From positions 372,001-436,000 of the forward strand of contig NZ_CAJGZM010000002.1 in the NCBI RefSeq assembly GCF_904846175.1: a stretch of 64,000 nt of DNA, written 5' to 3'. This stretch comes from Psychrobacter immobilis. Lineage in GTDB: Bacteria; Pseudomonadota; Gammaproteobacteria; Pseudomonadales; Moraxellaceae. Within the stretch, counting starts at the first letter, position 1; every line of letters starts with the position of its first letter. Positions 9,415-17,715 of this stretch are shown piece by piece. Position numbers and translations under genes: made by a program. Below the pieces are notes generated by a model. That model ran no database searches and was not told the DNA's origin. It saw only the letters and a program-made list of their open reading frames with translations.

Positions 9415-10476
9415 CTACTGAACATCGGCAACTTTAACCACGGTTTTACCGAAGTTTTTACCCTCTAGCATGTCAAAGAAAGCTTGCGGTGCTTGTGCTA
9501 AACCGTCGACGATATGCTCTTTGGTCTTGACTTTACCCGACTCAACCCATTCACCCATGGTTTTCAAGAACTCTGGGAAATGATCGCCGTATTCTTCAAA
9601 GATAATAAAGCCTTTGATCGTCAGGCGTTGACTAAGGATAAGACCCATCAGCATACCTAGGCGGTCTTTGCCATCAGGAAGATCAGTTGCGTTATATTGA
9701 GAAACCAAGCCACAAACTGGAATACGCGCATGGGCATTTAATAATGGCAATACGCCATCGAGTACCTTGCCACCGACGTTTTCATAATAGATATCGATAC
9801 CATCTGGGCAAGCATTTTTAAGCTGCTCGGCAAAGTCGTCGGCTTTATGGTCAATACAGACATCAAAGCCCAACTCTTCGACTGCATAGGCACATTTTTC
9901 AGCACCGCCTGCGACACCGACAGTACGTAAGCCTAAATGATTACCCACTTGTCCAACCGTTGCGCCCACAGGACCAGTCGCCGCAGCTACTACTAAGGTT
10001 TCGCCTTTTTTTGGTTTGCCGATATCGGTCAAACCCATATAACCGGTAAAGCCTGGCATACCGAGGACACCAAGACCATAAGAAGGGTTGGACATGTTCT
10101 TATCAAGCTTTAGCACGCCTTCGCCATCACTGACGCTATAATCCTGCCAGCCTGAATTCGACACCACTAAATCACCGACGGCAAATTTATCGATATTAGA
10201 TTCGATGACTTGTGCGACCGTTCCACCCATCATGACATCGCCAACTTCTAACGGGTCAGCATAGCTTTTTGAAGCACTCATACGTCCGCGCATATAGGGG
10301 TCAAGTGACATGTAGACCGTGCGTAGTAGCATTTGATTGTTATTAGGAGTTGGGATGTTGCTGGTGGTCAGCTCAAAATTATCTTTAGTTGGTGCACCAT
10401 TAGGACGGCTGGCCAGTTTGATTTGACGGTTTTGTGTTTGGTTTTGTTGTGCATTAAAATTATTATCAAGGCTCAT
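9415..10476 (-). CDS. NADP-dependent MDR oxidoreductase (CurA / leukotriene-B4-12-hydroxydehydrogenase type)
   Basis: A 353-residue zinc-free medium-chain reductase. The N terminus (RQIKLASRPNGAPTKDNFEL) and the DPYMRGRM motif are typical of E. coli CurA/YncB and relatives. The dinucleotide fold shows AAATGPVGATVGQVGNHLG (about 163-181), and the end has the GKNFGKTVVKV signature. These enzymes reduce the C=C bond of alpha,beta-unsaturated ketones and aldehydes with NADPH. It lies between the yqhD-like and DJ-1-like genes on the same strand, consistent with electrophile detoxification. Family assignment is firm; physiological substrate unknown. Confidence 0.92.
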   Translation of the reverse strand: MSLDNNFNAQQNQTQNRQIKLASRPNGAPTKDNFELTTSNIPTPNNNQMLLRTVYMSLDPYMRGRMSASKSYADPLEVGDVMMGGTVAQVIESNIDKFAVGDLVVSNSGWQDYSVSDGEGVLKLDKNMSNPSYGLGVLGMPGFTGYMGLTDIGKPKKGETLVVAAATGPVGATVGQVGNHLGLRTVGVAGGAEKCAYAVEELGFDVCIDHKADDFAEQLKNACPDGIDIYYENVGGKVLDGVLPLLNAHARIPVCGLVSQYNATDLPDGKDRLGMLMGLILSQRLTIKGFIIFEEYGDHFPEFLKTMGEWVESGKVKTKEHIVDGLAQAPQAFFDMLEGKNFGKTVVKVADVQ

Positions 10477-10549
10477 GTTAAAGCTCCTTATTCTAGTTAT
10501 TTATTTTGTAGTTATTGATTTTCTTAAAGTTTTAAAATTCTTGAAGTCA

Positions 10550-10575
10550 GTAGCCACACCAATATGGATGGCTAC
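10550..10575. repeat. Short hairpin downstream of the yqhD-like gene
   Basis: GTAGCCA (10550-10556) pairs with TGGCTAC (10569-10575). There is no T-run beside it. It lies in the 194-base gap between the yqhD-like gene and the MDR gene. Confidence 0.5.
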
Positions 10576-10670
10576 CGATTGTTGTAGAAATAGAAAGTTA
10601 TGACGATAAAAAGTTATAACCATAAATTATTTTGACAATAAATAAATCTGAGAATGAATCGTTATGACGA

Positions 10671-11888
10671 TCAAGCTTTGCTGGTAACAGCGCGTTCTAA
10701 AATACGGCGTGATACGTCTAAATCATTTTTACCATGTTCGCCCAATTTCACCATCTTGTGTGCTTCAAGTTGCTTGATAATAGGGTCAATGGCTGACTTA
10801 TCTAACTCAGCATCTTCTAAGCTAACTGGCAATCCAAGCTCACGGAAGAAGTTCTCAGTATGAACAATAGCAGTTTCGATGATGCTGTCATCGTCTAGAT
10901 CTGTATCTGTAACGTTCCAAACGTTACGCGCATACTGAAGCAATTTGTCTTTCTTGCTGTCTTTAAGCTCACGCAGCACTGATGGTAATACTATCGTTAG
11001 CGTACGAGCATGGTCAATCGCATGTAGTGAGGTCAGCTCATGACCAATCATATGCGTCGTCCAATCTTGCGGTACACCAGTACCAATCAGACCATTCAAT
11101 GCCATGGTGGCCGTCCACATGATGTTTTTACGCGTTTCTAAATTCTCTGGATCGGCTTTGACCGCTTTACCTTCCTCGATAAGGATTTTTAATAAGCTCT
11201 CAGAAAATGCATCTTGAACTTTTGCATTAACAGGATAGGTAAGGTACTGCTCCATGACGTGAACAAAGGCGTCAGCAACACCGTTCATCACTTGGCGCTC
11301 AGGTAAAGTTAGGGTCTTGGTAGGGTCTAGAATTGAAAATTTAGGGAAGGCAAGTGGATTACCAAATGGTAGTTTTGCTTGACGTTCGCTATAGTTAATC
11401 ACGCCGCCAGAGTTCATCTCAGAACCTGTGGCTGGAATGGTCAATACCGCGCCTAAATCAATCGCTGAATCGATATTTTTATAATAACTGGTCAGTGCAT
11501 CCCATGCTTTTTCACGAGATACCGTGCCATCCGTGCTGCCATCTTCGGTTAATGAAGAGATAAGGGCAACAAACTTACTGCCATCAATGACTGAACCGCC
11601 ACCAACCGCTAATAAGAAGTCAATATTATGTTCATTGACCATATCAGCGGCTTTTAACAAGGTGGTGAATTCTGGATTGGCTTCAATACCGCCAAACTCA
11701 AATACTTCACGGTTGCCATTGGCTGATAGCGCATTTTTAACTTCATCTAAAGTCCCCGTACGCTGCGCTGAACCACCACCATAAGTGATTAACACGCGCG
11801 CATCTGTTGGCACGAGCTCTGATAACTGTTTAATTTGACCTTCGCCAAAGACGATACGTACGGGATTGTAATATTGAAAGTTATTCAT
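10671..11888 (-). CDS. yqhD: YqhD-like NADPH-dependent aldehyde reductase (iron-containing ADH family)
   Basis: The 405-residue protein matches YqhD-type alcohol dehydrogenases from the start (MNNFQYYNPVRIVFGEGQI, ARVLITYGGGS). It has the cofactor loop GGGSVIDGSKFVA and the expected metal-binding Asp and His residues in DAFVHVMEQ and HMIGHELTSLHAIDHA. YqhD reduces short-chain and lipid-peroxidation aldehydes with NADPH. It follows the NemR-like gene on the same strand, and one of the two TAGAC-N5-GTCTA palindromes stands about 145 bases upstream next to a possible -10 (TACAAT on the minus strand). Regulation by the NemR-like protein is therefore likely, in contrast to E. coli, where YqhC does this. 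Confidence 0.93.
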   Translation of the reverse strand: MNNFQYYNPVRIVFGEGQIKQLSELVPTDARVLITYGGGSAQRTGTLDEVKNALSANGNREVFEFGGIEANPEFTTLLKAADMVNEHNIDFLLAVGGGSVIDGSKFVALISSLTEDGSTDGTVSREKAWDALTSYYKNIDSAIDLGAVLTIPATGSEMNSGGVINYSERQAKLPFGNPLAFPKFSILDPTKTLTLPERQVMNGVADAFVHVMEQYLTYPVNAKVQDAFSESLLKILIEEGKAVKADPENLETRKNIMWTATMALNGLIGTGVPQDWTTHMIGHELTSLHAIDHARTLTIVLPSVLRELKDSKKDKLLQYARNVWNVTDTDLDDDSIIETAIVHTENFFRELGLPVSLEDAELDKSAIDPIIKQLEAHKMVKLGEHGKNDLDVSRRILERAVTSKA

Positions 11889-12019
11889 AATATTCCTAGT
11901 TTCTAATGAGAAGTCGTAAGTGGGTTTTAAAAAGTGTGGTTTAAAGACAAGGTTTTAATAAGTGTCTGCAGATTGTTATAGTAAATACGCGTTATAGCGA
12001 TTATTGCCATCTGTGCGCA

Positions 12020-12048
12020 TTGTACATTAATTAGACCGGTCGTCTAGT
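12020..12048 (-). promoter_or_regulatory. Putative NemR-type operator and promoter of the yqhD-like gene
   Basis: The palindrome TAGACCGGTCGTCTA (12033-12047) has arms TAGAC/GTCTA. On the minus strand it stands 7 bases upstream of TACAAT (12020-12025), a good -10, so bound repressor would cover the spacer/-35 region. A second copy with the same arms lies at 12909-12923. From memory, the E. coli NemR box is also a TAGACC-type palindrome. Confidence 0.7.
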
Positions 12049-12147
12049 ATTTTTTTAACTGATTTTACAAAACTATCGTATAACTAAAAATTGTCATTTA
12101 CTAATTAGCGGTCAACACAGTTACTGATTAAAGACCTAAATAAAGGT

Positions 12148-12750
12148 TTAGCGACCAAGCTGCGAGGTGGTCATCAGCCATACTTCTGCTAATGGCGTAT
12201 CGGTTTGACTGATCTTAGCGACCAAACTGGCACCCAACCAAGCAAAGTACCAACGCTTAGCCATACTCTCGGCGGCGATATTATCAGGGTGAGGTATAGA
12301 GCCATCTGCCCAACCTGCTTTTATTTGCTCAGCAATCCAGTTGATGGTTTGCTGATAACCCGCGTATAAGGCTTTACGCATGGTTTCTGAGATATCAGCC
12401 ACTTCGGCACTGAGCTTTACCACCAAACATTTTTCATGGTCGCAGCCGTTTTGCTGGGTGTCATACCAGTTTTGAAAATAGTTATAAATCTTTTGTTGCG
12501 CACTAATGTCCTCAGCCGCAATCGACTCTAAGCGCTTTTTATAGTTAGCAAAATAATGCTCGATGATGGCTTCACCAAAGGCTTCTTTTGATGCAAAGTA
12601 ATGATAAAAGGAGCCTTTGGGCACACTCGCAGTATCGAGTATTTGCTTGATGCCGACAGCGGTGAAGCCTTTTTGCGCAATGAGCTGATAACCTATTGCT
12701 AATAGATGCGCTCTGGTATCTGATGGAGCAGTGGTTGTAATGGTGGACAT
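12148..12750 (-). CDS. nemR: NemR-like TetR-family electrophile-sensing repressor
   Basis: The 200-residue protein has a TetR helix-turn-helix (GFTAVGIKQILDTASVPKGSFYHYF, about 28-52) close to E. coli NemR. The core KCLVVKLSAEVADIS follows, where Cys108 falls at the position of NemR Cys106, the residue that senses hypochlorite and quinones. WLGASLVAKIS places Lys179 at the position of NemR Lys175, the partner of that cysteine. NemR controls detoxifying reductases and glyoxalase. Here it sits between yqhD and a divergent aldehyde dehydrogenase, and operator-like palindromes flank it on both sides, so autoregulation is likely. Orthology rests on alignment from memory. Confidence 0.85.
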   Translation of the reverse strand: MSTITTTAPSDTRAHLLAIGYQLIAQKGFTAVGIKQILDTASVPKGSFYHYFASKEAFGEAIIEHYFANYKKRLESIAAEDISAQQKIYNYFQNWYDTQQNGCDHEKCLVVKLSAEVADISETMRKALYAGYQQTINWIAEQIKAGWADGSIPHPDNIAAESMAKRWYFAWLGASLVAKISQTDTPLAEVWLMTTSQLGR

Positions 12751-13100
12751 GAAGAGGATGTTCTCCTTAGATCTTTATTTGGTTGTTTAATGGAATGATA
12801 GTCAGTTAGATAGAAATTGCTATTTTTAATAATAGTTTTAAACGTTACGTTTTTTCAACAATACGTAGTGATAAATGATTCTTGTTTTTATGATTACTAT
12901 GTTAGCATTAGACCAATCGTCTAGCAAGTAGCGTTTGTTAAGAAACCTTTTATCAACGTTTAATAGCAAATGCTTATTGCACAATAGACAAGCCGACTAT
13001 TTATATAACCAAGCTTTTATCTGACTAAATGCTTTTAACTAAATAAATGCTTTTGATTAAATAGCTTTTAAAAACAACCATAAAATATATAAGGATAATT
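12751..13100. other. Divergent control region between nemR and the aldehyde dehydrogenase gene
   Basis: A 350-base region with no gene. It holds the second NemR-type palindrome, and otherwise AT-rich DNA with short TAAATGCTTTT-like direct repeats at about 13025-13060 just ahead of the aldehyde dehydrogenase gene. Confidence 0.7.
12909..12924. promoter_or_regulatory. Putative NemR-type operator between nemR and ALDH genes
   Basis: TAGACCAATCGTCTAG has the same arms and orientation as the copy at 12033-12048; only the two central bases differ. On the minus strand the shared context is CTAGACGA-NN-GGTCTAAT, followed 7 bases later by a -10-like hexamer (CATAGT versus TACAAT in the other copy). 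It lies about 160 bases upstream of nemR and 177 bases upstream of the divergent aldehyde dehydrogenase gene. Confidence 0.72.
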
Positions 13101-14591
13101 ATGTCAACCGATACTAAGAAGACTCAGCAGAGCGCCTATAGCAATTTTCATTTGCAATATATCGCCGGTACTTGGCAAAAAGGTAAAGACGATAGCGTCA
13201 ACACCGATACCAACCCTTTTAATGGCGAAACCTTGGTAGAGATTCAGCAAGCAACCAATAAACAGCTCGATGAAGCTTTTCAGGCGGCAACCAACGCACA
13301 GGCAGAGTGGGCGAAGCAAACGCCAGCCCAGCGTGCAGCGGTCTTATATAATGTCGTCAATACCTTTGATGAGCGTCAAGAAGAAATCGTCGATTGGTTG
13401 ATAAAAGAGTCGGGCAGTACGCGCATTAAGGCGATGGTAGAGTTCGGTAGTGCGCGTGCGATTACGCTTGAAGCTGCCAGTTTCCCTAACCGTGTGCATG
13501 GTGAAATTCGTCCTTCTAATACGCCGGGTAAAGAGAACTTTATTTATCGTGAACCGATGGGCGTGATTGCAGTGATTAGCCCATGGAACTTTCCCCTACA
13601 TTTAACCCAGCGTTCTATCGCGCCTGCGTTAGCCTTGGGTAATGCTGTGGTACTTAAGCCTGCCAGTGATACGCCGATTACCGGCGGTCTGCTATTAGCA
13701 AAAATATTTGAAGAGGCGGGTCTGCCGAAAGGCTTGCTGAGCGTGGTAGTTGGTGCGGGCAGCGAGATAGGCGATGCGATTGTCACCCACGATATTCCAA
13801 GCTTGGTGTCATTTACCGGTTCAACTTCAGTCGGTAAGCGTATCGGCGAGCTTGCTAATGGTGGCGATTATATCAAGCAAGTGGCGCTTGAGCTTGGTGG
13901 TAATAGCCCGTTTGTGGTGCTAAAAGATGCTGATGTTGAGCAAGCTGTGAAGGCGGCTGCCTTTGGTAAATTCCTCCACCAAGGTCAAATCTGTATTGCT
14001 ATCAATCGCATCATTGTCGAAGATAAGATTTATGATGATTTCGTTGAGCGTTTCCTCGCCCATGTAAAAACCCTAAACGTGGGTGATCCTAGCAAGGCGG
14101 ATACCGCGGTTGGTCCTATTATTAATAAAAAACAAGTCGAATCGCTGCAAGAAAAAATCGCCAAAGCGCAGGAAGAGGGCGCTAAGATGATATTAAGTGG
14201 TGAGATTAAAGGTCAAGTCGTGCCACCGCATATCTTTAGTGAAGTGACGCGTGAGATGGATTTGTCACGTAACGAAGTGTTTGGCCCCTTGGTTGGTATC
14301 ATTCGTGCCAAAGATGAAGACGATGCGCTATCGATTGCCAATGACTCTATGTATGGTTTATCGAGTGCGGTCTTTACCCAAGATATGGCAAAAGGTTTGC
14401 GTTTTGCGCGTGGTATCAAAGCGGGCATGACCCATATCAATGACATCTCAGTCAATGATGAAAGTAATGCACCATTTGGCGGGGAGAAAAACTCTGGTAT
14501 CGGGCGCTTTAATGGCGAGTGGATATTAGAAGAATTTACCACTTTGCATTGGATTTCGGTGCAGCATGAGCCACGTGAATATCCTTTTTAA
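13101..14591 (+). CDS. NAD(P)-dependent aldehyde dehydrogenase (vanillin/benzaldehyde dehydrogenase-like)
   Basis: A complete 496-residue aldehyde dehydrogenase. The oxyanion Asn163 lies in SPWNFP, the cofactor loop is [11 protein letters not shown] (238-248), the general base is Glu264 in LELGGN, and the nucleophile is Cys298 in GQICIAINR. The QIC-type active site and the N-terminal sequence resemble the vanillin/benzaldehyde dehydrogenase group of the superfamily. It oxidises aldehydes to acids, complementing the reductive YqhD route on the opposite strand. Divergent from nemR, with a shared operator, it is probably part of the same regulon. Own terminator at 14646-14674. Confidence 0.93.
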   Translation: MSTDTKKTQQSAYSNFHLQYIAGTWQKGKDDSVNTDTNPFNGETLVEIQQATNKQLDEAFQAATNAQAEWAKQTPAQRAAVLYNVVNTFDERQEEIVDWLIKESGSTRIKAMVEFGSARAITLEAASFPNRVHGEIRPSNTPGKENFIYREPMGVIAVISPWNFPLHLTQRSIAPALALGNAVVLKPASDTPITGGLLLAKIFEEAGLPKGLLSVVVGAGSEIGDAIVTHDIPSLVSFTGSTSVGKRIGELANGGDYIKQVALELGGNSPFVVLKDADVEQAVKAAAFGKFLHQGQICIAINRIIVEDKIYDDFVERFLAHVKTLNVGDPSKADTAVGPIINKKQVESLQEKIAKAQEEGAKMILSGEIKGQVVPPHIFSEVTREMDLSRNEVFGPLVGIIRAKDEDDALSIANDSMYGLSSAVFTQDMAKGLRFARGIKAGMTHINDISVNDESNAPFGGEKNSGIGRFNGEWILEEFTTLHWISVQHEPREYPF

Positions 14592-14644
14592 ATACTCAGT
14601 TTTAAATAACCCATTCTAAATAATTTAGATTGAATTTTTAGTAT

Positions 14645-14674
14645 CAAAAAAGACTGCCTTTGGGTGGTCTTTTT
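14645..14674 (+). terminator. Terminator after the aldehyde dehydrogenase gene
   Basis: AAAAAGACTGCC pairs with GGTGGTCTTTTT with one mismatch and one G-T pair, ending in a T-run. Confidence 0.75.
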
Positions 14675-14739
14675 ATTTGTATACGATAACGAAAGATATC
14701 TAGAGGCTATTTTTAAGGCTATTAAAAATCAAAGTCATA

Positions 14740-14835
14740 TTAGATGACATGGCTTACTCTTAAAAGCGTTACTATTATTAATAATATCGCGCATATCGTT
14801 ATTAAGAACCAGGTCGTTTTAGCCCAGTTTTGCAT
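14740..14835 (-). CDS. Candidate 31-residue single-span membrane peptide
   Basis: This short frame is too small for usual gene calls. It reads ATG to TAA as 31 codons: a polar/basic start (MQNWAKTT), about 17 consecutive hydrophobic residues (WFLITICAILLIIVTLL), and a short basic tail (RVSHVI). That is the shape of a bacterial single-pass small membrane protein. A GGAG ribosome site stands 10 bases before the ATG. Further upstream on the minus strand a TTGACT/TATTAT-type promoter with 16-bp spacing lies at about 14880-14905. No function is recognised. Chance is possible in AT-rich DNA, but start site, promoter and topology agree. Confidence 0.5.
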   Translation of the reverse strand: MQNWAKTTWFLITICAILLIIVTLLRVSHVI

Positions 14836-14879
14836 AATCCCATTACTCCGATATATTCGTTATTATGAATATAATATAT

Positions 14880-14906
14880 AACAATATAAATAAGTCAAAC
14901 TTTTTA
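14880..14906 (-). promoter_or_regulatory. Putative sigma70 promoter for the 31-residue peptide gene
   Basis: On the minus strand TTGACT is followed after 16 bases by TATTAT (or after 17 by ATTATA), about 45-70 bases upstream of the small ATG. Coordinates are approximate. Confidence 0.45.
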
Positions 14907-14975
14907 GAGCGTAATGGAGATTTCAATGTATTGTGGTCAGTTTTGGGAATAATAGATTATCGCTCTTAATATAAA

Positions 14976-15006
14976 TGAAAAGACCGCTATATGGCGGCCT
15001 TTTAAA
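14976..15006 (-). terminator. Terminator after the 76-residue gene
   Basis: On the minus strand AAAAGGCCGC and GCGGTCTTTT pair around a short AT loop with one mismatch and end in T4. Confidence 0.65.
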
Positions 15007-15021
15007 AAATTTTAAACATAA

Positions 15022-15252
15022 TTATTTAAGATGAAAACCTAATAAACCCTGTATCTCTTCAATAGTCATGTGCCTAACGAGCGCTTGTTCTTCTACCGTC
15101 AGGCGATTGGTATGCTCTTTAATCATTGTATGGATACTACGCGCGACCTCTGATGTCGTAGCATAATACATCTGCGGCTGTTGTTCAGTCAGTAGGGTCA
15201 AAAATCTATTAACGATTTTACGTTTTTCAATCGGTGCATGCGCTTCTGTCAT
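15022..15252 (-). CDS. Small hypothetical protein, 76 residues
   Basis: No family is recognised. The product is soluble and probably all-helical: an N-terminal basic segment (EKRKIVNRFLTLLTEQQ), a middle helix (SEVARSIHTMIKEHTNRL), then TVEEQALVRHMTIEEIQGLLGFHLK. It has no signal peptide and no cysteine. An AGGAG-type ribosome site (CCTTTAGGAGAT on the minus strand) precedes the ATG and a hairpin terminator follows, which makes it a real single-gene unit. The 31-residue peptide gene lies beyond that terminator on the same strand. Confidence 0.72.
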   Translation of the reverse strand: MTEAHAPIEKRKIVNRFLTLLTEQQPQMYYATTSEVARSIHTMIKEHTNRLTVEEQALVRHMTIEEIQGLLGFHLK

Positions 15253-15639
15253 GATAATCTCCTAAAGGTGAACCATTTATGTAGTCAAATTGGCTGTGGT
15301 CACTATTTATAATGCTAACAGTAATGGCAAATATCAAGGTATGAGCTACTTTAGCGCTTAGTTTGTAGAGTTTAGCGTTTGATTTCATACTGCTGTAAAT
15401 TAGCCAATGTAAGTTATTTGCTACCAGTTATTTGATACCAGTTTTTTAGTACAAGTGATAGAATATAGATTAATATAATATGAGTTATCCAGTTTAGCGC
15501 GTTATATAAAGCAAAGTTGTATGCAATAAGTGCGTTAATGAATCATAGCAGTAATATAGTTTTAGTTGTATTATATATAACATTCATTTAAAATGTATCT
15601 TATGACGTATCTTCTAACTTTTACTATAAGAAGTTTGCT
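15253..15639. other. Control region upstream of nnrS
   Basis: A 387-base AT-rich region with no gene. The notable content is the NsrR-like operator at 15579-15601, with an extra GTATCTT half-site at about 15606-15612. Short TTATTTGMTACCAGTT direct repeats occur at about 15414-15442. Confidence 0.6.
15579..15601. promoter_or_regulatory. NsrR-like operator upstream of nnrS
   Basis: The 23-bp site has left arm AACATTCATTT, one central base, and right arm AAATGTATCTT. Against the known NsrR consensus (AAGATGCATTT-N-AAATGCATCTT) it differs at only three arm positions. It lies 38 bases before the nnrS ATG, next to a TATATA-type -10, and the nsrR gene is the next gene downstream of nnrS. Confidence 0.8.
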
Positions 15640-16893
15640 ATGCAATCGATTAATTTACCTACTAAGCCGCCAAGCTCGCCGCATCCTATACTCAATTTGA
15701 GCTTTCGGATATTTTTTAGCGCAGCAGCATTGTTAGCCATTATAACAATGACACTGTGGGCCTTTGTGTTTACCGGGCATACAGATATCGATGCGCAAAC
15801 ATTGAATCCGTTATATTGGCATGGTCATGAAATGATATATGGCTACGCATTGGCAGTTGTGGCGGGCTTTTTATTGACTGCAGTGAAGACCTGGACAGGC
15901 GTTATGATGCCGTATGGTTATAAGCTGCTCGGTATTTTTATGTGTTGGTTGCTGGCCCGTCTGGGCTGGGTGGCATTTGGCTTGGGTATCACGGTTGCTG
16001 GCAATGGGGCGGCGTTACTATATGCGGCTGCGGTATTTGATTTATTGTTTGTCGGCTCGATGGCGTTCGTAATTTTTCGGGCTGTGCTGCAAGTTAAACA
16101 ATATAAGCAGATGGGTATTTTAGCCAAGCTTGCGCTCCTAACACTAGGTAATGCTTTGTGCTATTGGGGCATTATCAGCGCCAACATGAATCTAACCAAG
16201 TTAGGGGTGTATTTAGGCTTCTATATCATTATCGGCTTGGTATTGACCATTGGTCGCCGCGTGGTGCCGTTCTTTATCGAGCGTGGTCTGAGTATTGCAA
16301 ACGCTAAAGGCGAAACAGAAGCAGTAACGGTACGTAATAATAAAGCACAAGATATCGCAAGCTTATTGTTCTTTTTCGCTTTCTTCCTCGTTGATTTGTT
16401 TTATCCCAATAAATACTTGCTGACCATCAGTGCACTTGGGGTGGCGGTGGTCAACATTGTACGCTTGGTAGGCTGGTACCATCACGGCATTTGGCAAAAA
16501 CCGCTGCTATGGTCGTTATATATCGCGTTTTTAGGGATGTGTGTGAGTTTTGTGCTGTACGCATTGCAGCCATGGCTCGGCTACAGTCACAGTATCGCCG
16601 TCCATGGATTATCAATCTCTGGCGTGGGCATGATGACCGTAGCAATGATGGCGCGGGTATCGCTCGGTCATACGGGACGTAGTATACATCAACCGCCTAA
16701 AATCGTTAATGTCATGTTTGCGCTTATGGTACTGACGTTTGTCAGTCGGGTATTTTTGCCCTTGGTTGATATAAGTCATTATTTATTATGGATCATGGTT
16801 GCACAAGGTGCTTGGATCGCTTGTTTTGCGCTATTTTGCATCAGTTATTTACCGATGCTGGCACGGCAACGACCAGACGGCTTGTTTGGGTGA
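15640..16893 (+). CDS. nnrS: NnrS-family haem-copper membrane protein
   Basis: A 417-residue polytopic inner-membrane protein with about 12 hydrophobic segments. It has the family features: an N-terminal LSFRIFFSAAALLAI helix, the YWHGHEMIYGYALAVVAGFLLTAVKTWTG block with the conserved histidines thought to bind haem or copper, and a late HxxxVHGLSISGVGMMTVAMMARVSLGHTGR segment. NnrS proteins protect cells under nitric oxide stress. The NsrR-like operator immediately upstream and the nsrR gene immediately downstream support NO-dependent expression. No denitrification enzyme is encoded nearby, so a detoxification role fits best. Confidence 0.93.
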   Translation: MQSINLPTKPPSSPHPILNLSFRIFFSAAALLAIITMTLWAFVFTGHTDIDAQTLNPLYWHGHEMIYGYALAVVAGFLLTAVKTWTGVMMPYGYKLLGIFMCWLLARLGWVAFGLGITVAGNGAALLYAAAVFDLLFVGSMAFVIFRAVLQVKQYKQMGILAKLALLTLGNALCYWGIISANMNLTKLGVYLGFYIIIGLVLTIGRRVVPFFIERGLSIANAKGETEAVTVRNNKAQDIASLLFFFAFFLVDLFYPNKYLLTISALGVAVVNIVRLVGWYHHGIWQKPLLWSLYIAFLGMCVSFVLYALQPWLGYSHSIAVHGLSISGVGMMTVAMMARVSLGHTGRSIHQPPKIVNVMFALMVLTFVSRVFLPLVDISHYLLWIMVAQGAWIACFALFCISYLPMLARQRPDGLFG

Positions 16894-17026
16894 TAATGTC
16901 TTAGTAATCTTAAAATGCAATTTATGAAAAAATAAAATTTACTTAACAATCGATGTGGTATATAAAGTATTATTTAAGAGATAGAATGTAAGTTAAACAT
17001 CGACATTAATAATCGGAGCGCTTAAT

Positions 17027-17617
17027 ATGCGACTGACAAACTATAGTGATTATGCGCTGCGCTCATTAATATATTTGGCGATTAAGCCTGAGCCGCATCT
17101 ATTGGCAAATATCAGTGACATTGCCAATAGCTACAATATTTCCAGAAGTCATTTAACCAAAATTATTCACCAGCTCGGTCAGCTTGGTTACATAGATAGC
17201 GTACGCGGTAAAAATGGTGGCATCCGCTTAGCTTGTCCGCCAAAAGATATCAATTTAGGCGTATTAATTAAGCAAATTGAGCCAGATTTTAATTTGGTTG
17301 AGTGTTTTTCGACCGATTTATTAATAACCGCTGAGCCTGATAAGAATAGCAGTGCTAATAGTGCGGTTATTAGTGATGACGACATAGGGGCTGCCAAAGA
17401 TTTATCTTTGACGCTTATCGATGAAGAGGCAAGTACGGTGGTCAAATCGGGCTGTATCATTAGCCCTGTCTGTCAGCTTAAACAAGTATTCTTTGAAGCA
17501 TTGACCGCTTTTATTAACGTCCTTGAGCGCTATACTTTGGCCGATATTATCAGTAATGAAGCAGAGCTTGCGGAGTTGTTATTTTATAGAAATAGCTTAA
17601 ATAGCTTTGTAAAATAA
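17027..17617 (+). CDS. nsrR: Rrf2-family NO-sensing regulator NsrR with an inserted cluster loop
   Basis: NsrR holds an iron-sulfur cluster that is destroyed by NO, relieving repression. Residues 1-70 form the winged-helix domain (MRLTNYSDYALRSLIYLA, SRSHLTKIIHQLGQLGYI, VRGKNGGIRLA). The cluster cysteines are Cys93 (NLVEC), Cys143 and Cys149 (CIISPVC), followed by the usual LKQVFFEALTAFINVLERYTLADI helix. In E. coli NsrR the first two cysteines are 4 residues apart; here 49 residues separate them, rich in Asp, Ser and Thr. All three ligands remain, so the protein may still bind a cluster. At 196 residues it is about 45 longer than usual. Confidence 0.9.
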   Translation: MRLTNYSDYALRSLIYLAIKPEPHLLANISDIANSYNISRSHLTKIIHQLGQLGYIDSVRGKNGGIRLACPPKDINLGVLIKQIEPDFNLVECFSTDLLITAEPDKNSSANSAVISDDDIGAAKDLSLTLIDEEASTVVKSGCIISPVCQLKQVFFEALTAFINVLERYTLADIISNEAELAELLFYRNSLNSFVK

Positions 17618-17639
17618 AAGCTTTATATATAAAGTTACT

Positions 17640-17683
17640 AAAAAAGGCTGCCCCACTAGTAACAGTGTCGGCAGCCTTTTTTA
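17640..17683. terminator. Bidirectional terminator between nsrR and the MBL-like gene
   Basis: AAAAAGGCTGCC (17641-17652) pairs with GGCAGCCTTTTT (17670-17681), flanked by A- and T-runs. Confidence 0.88.
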
Positions 17684-17715
17684 CTATCAATTTTTAAATT
17701 ATTCAATTCAAGCAG

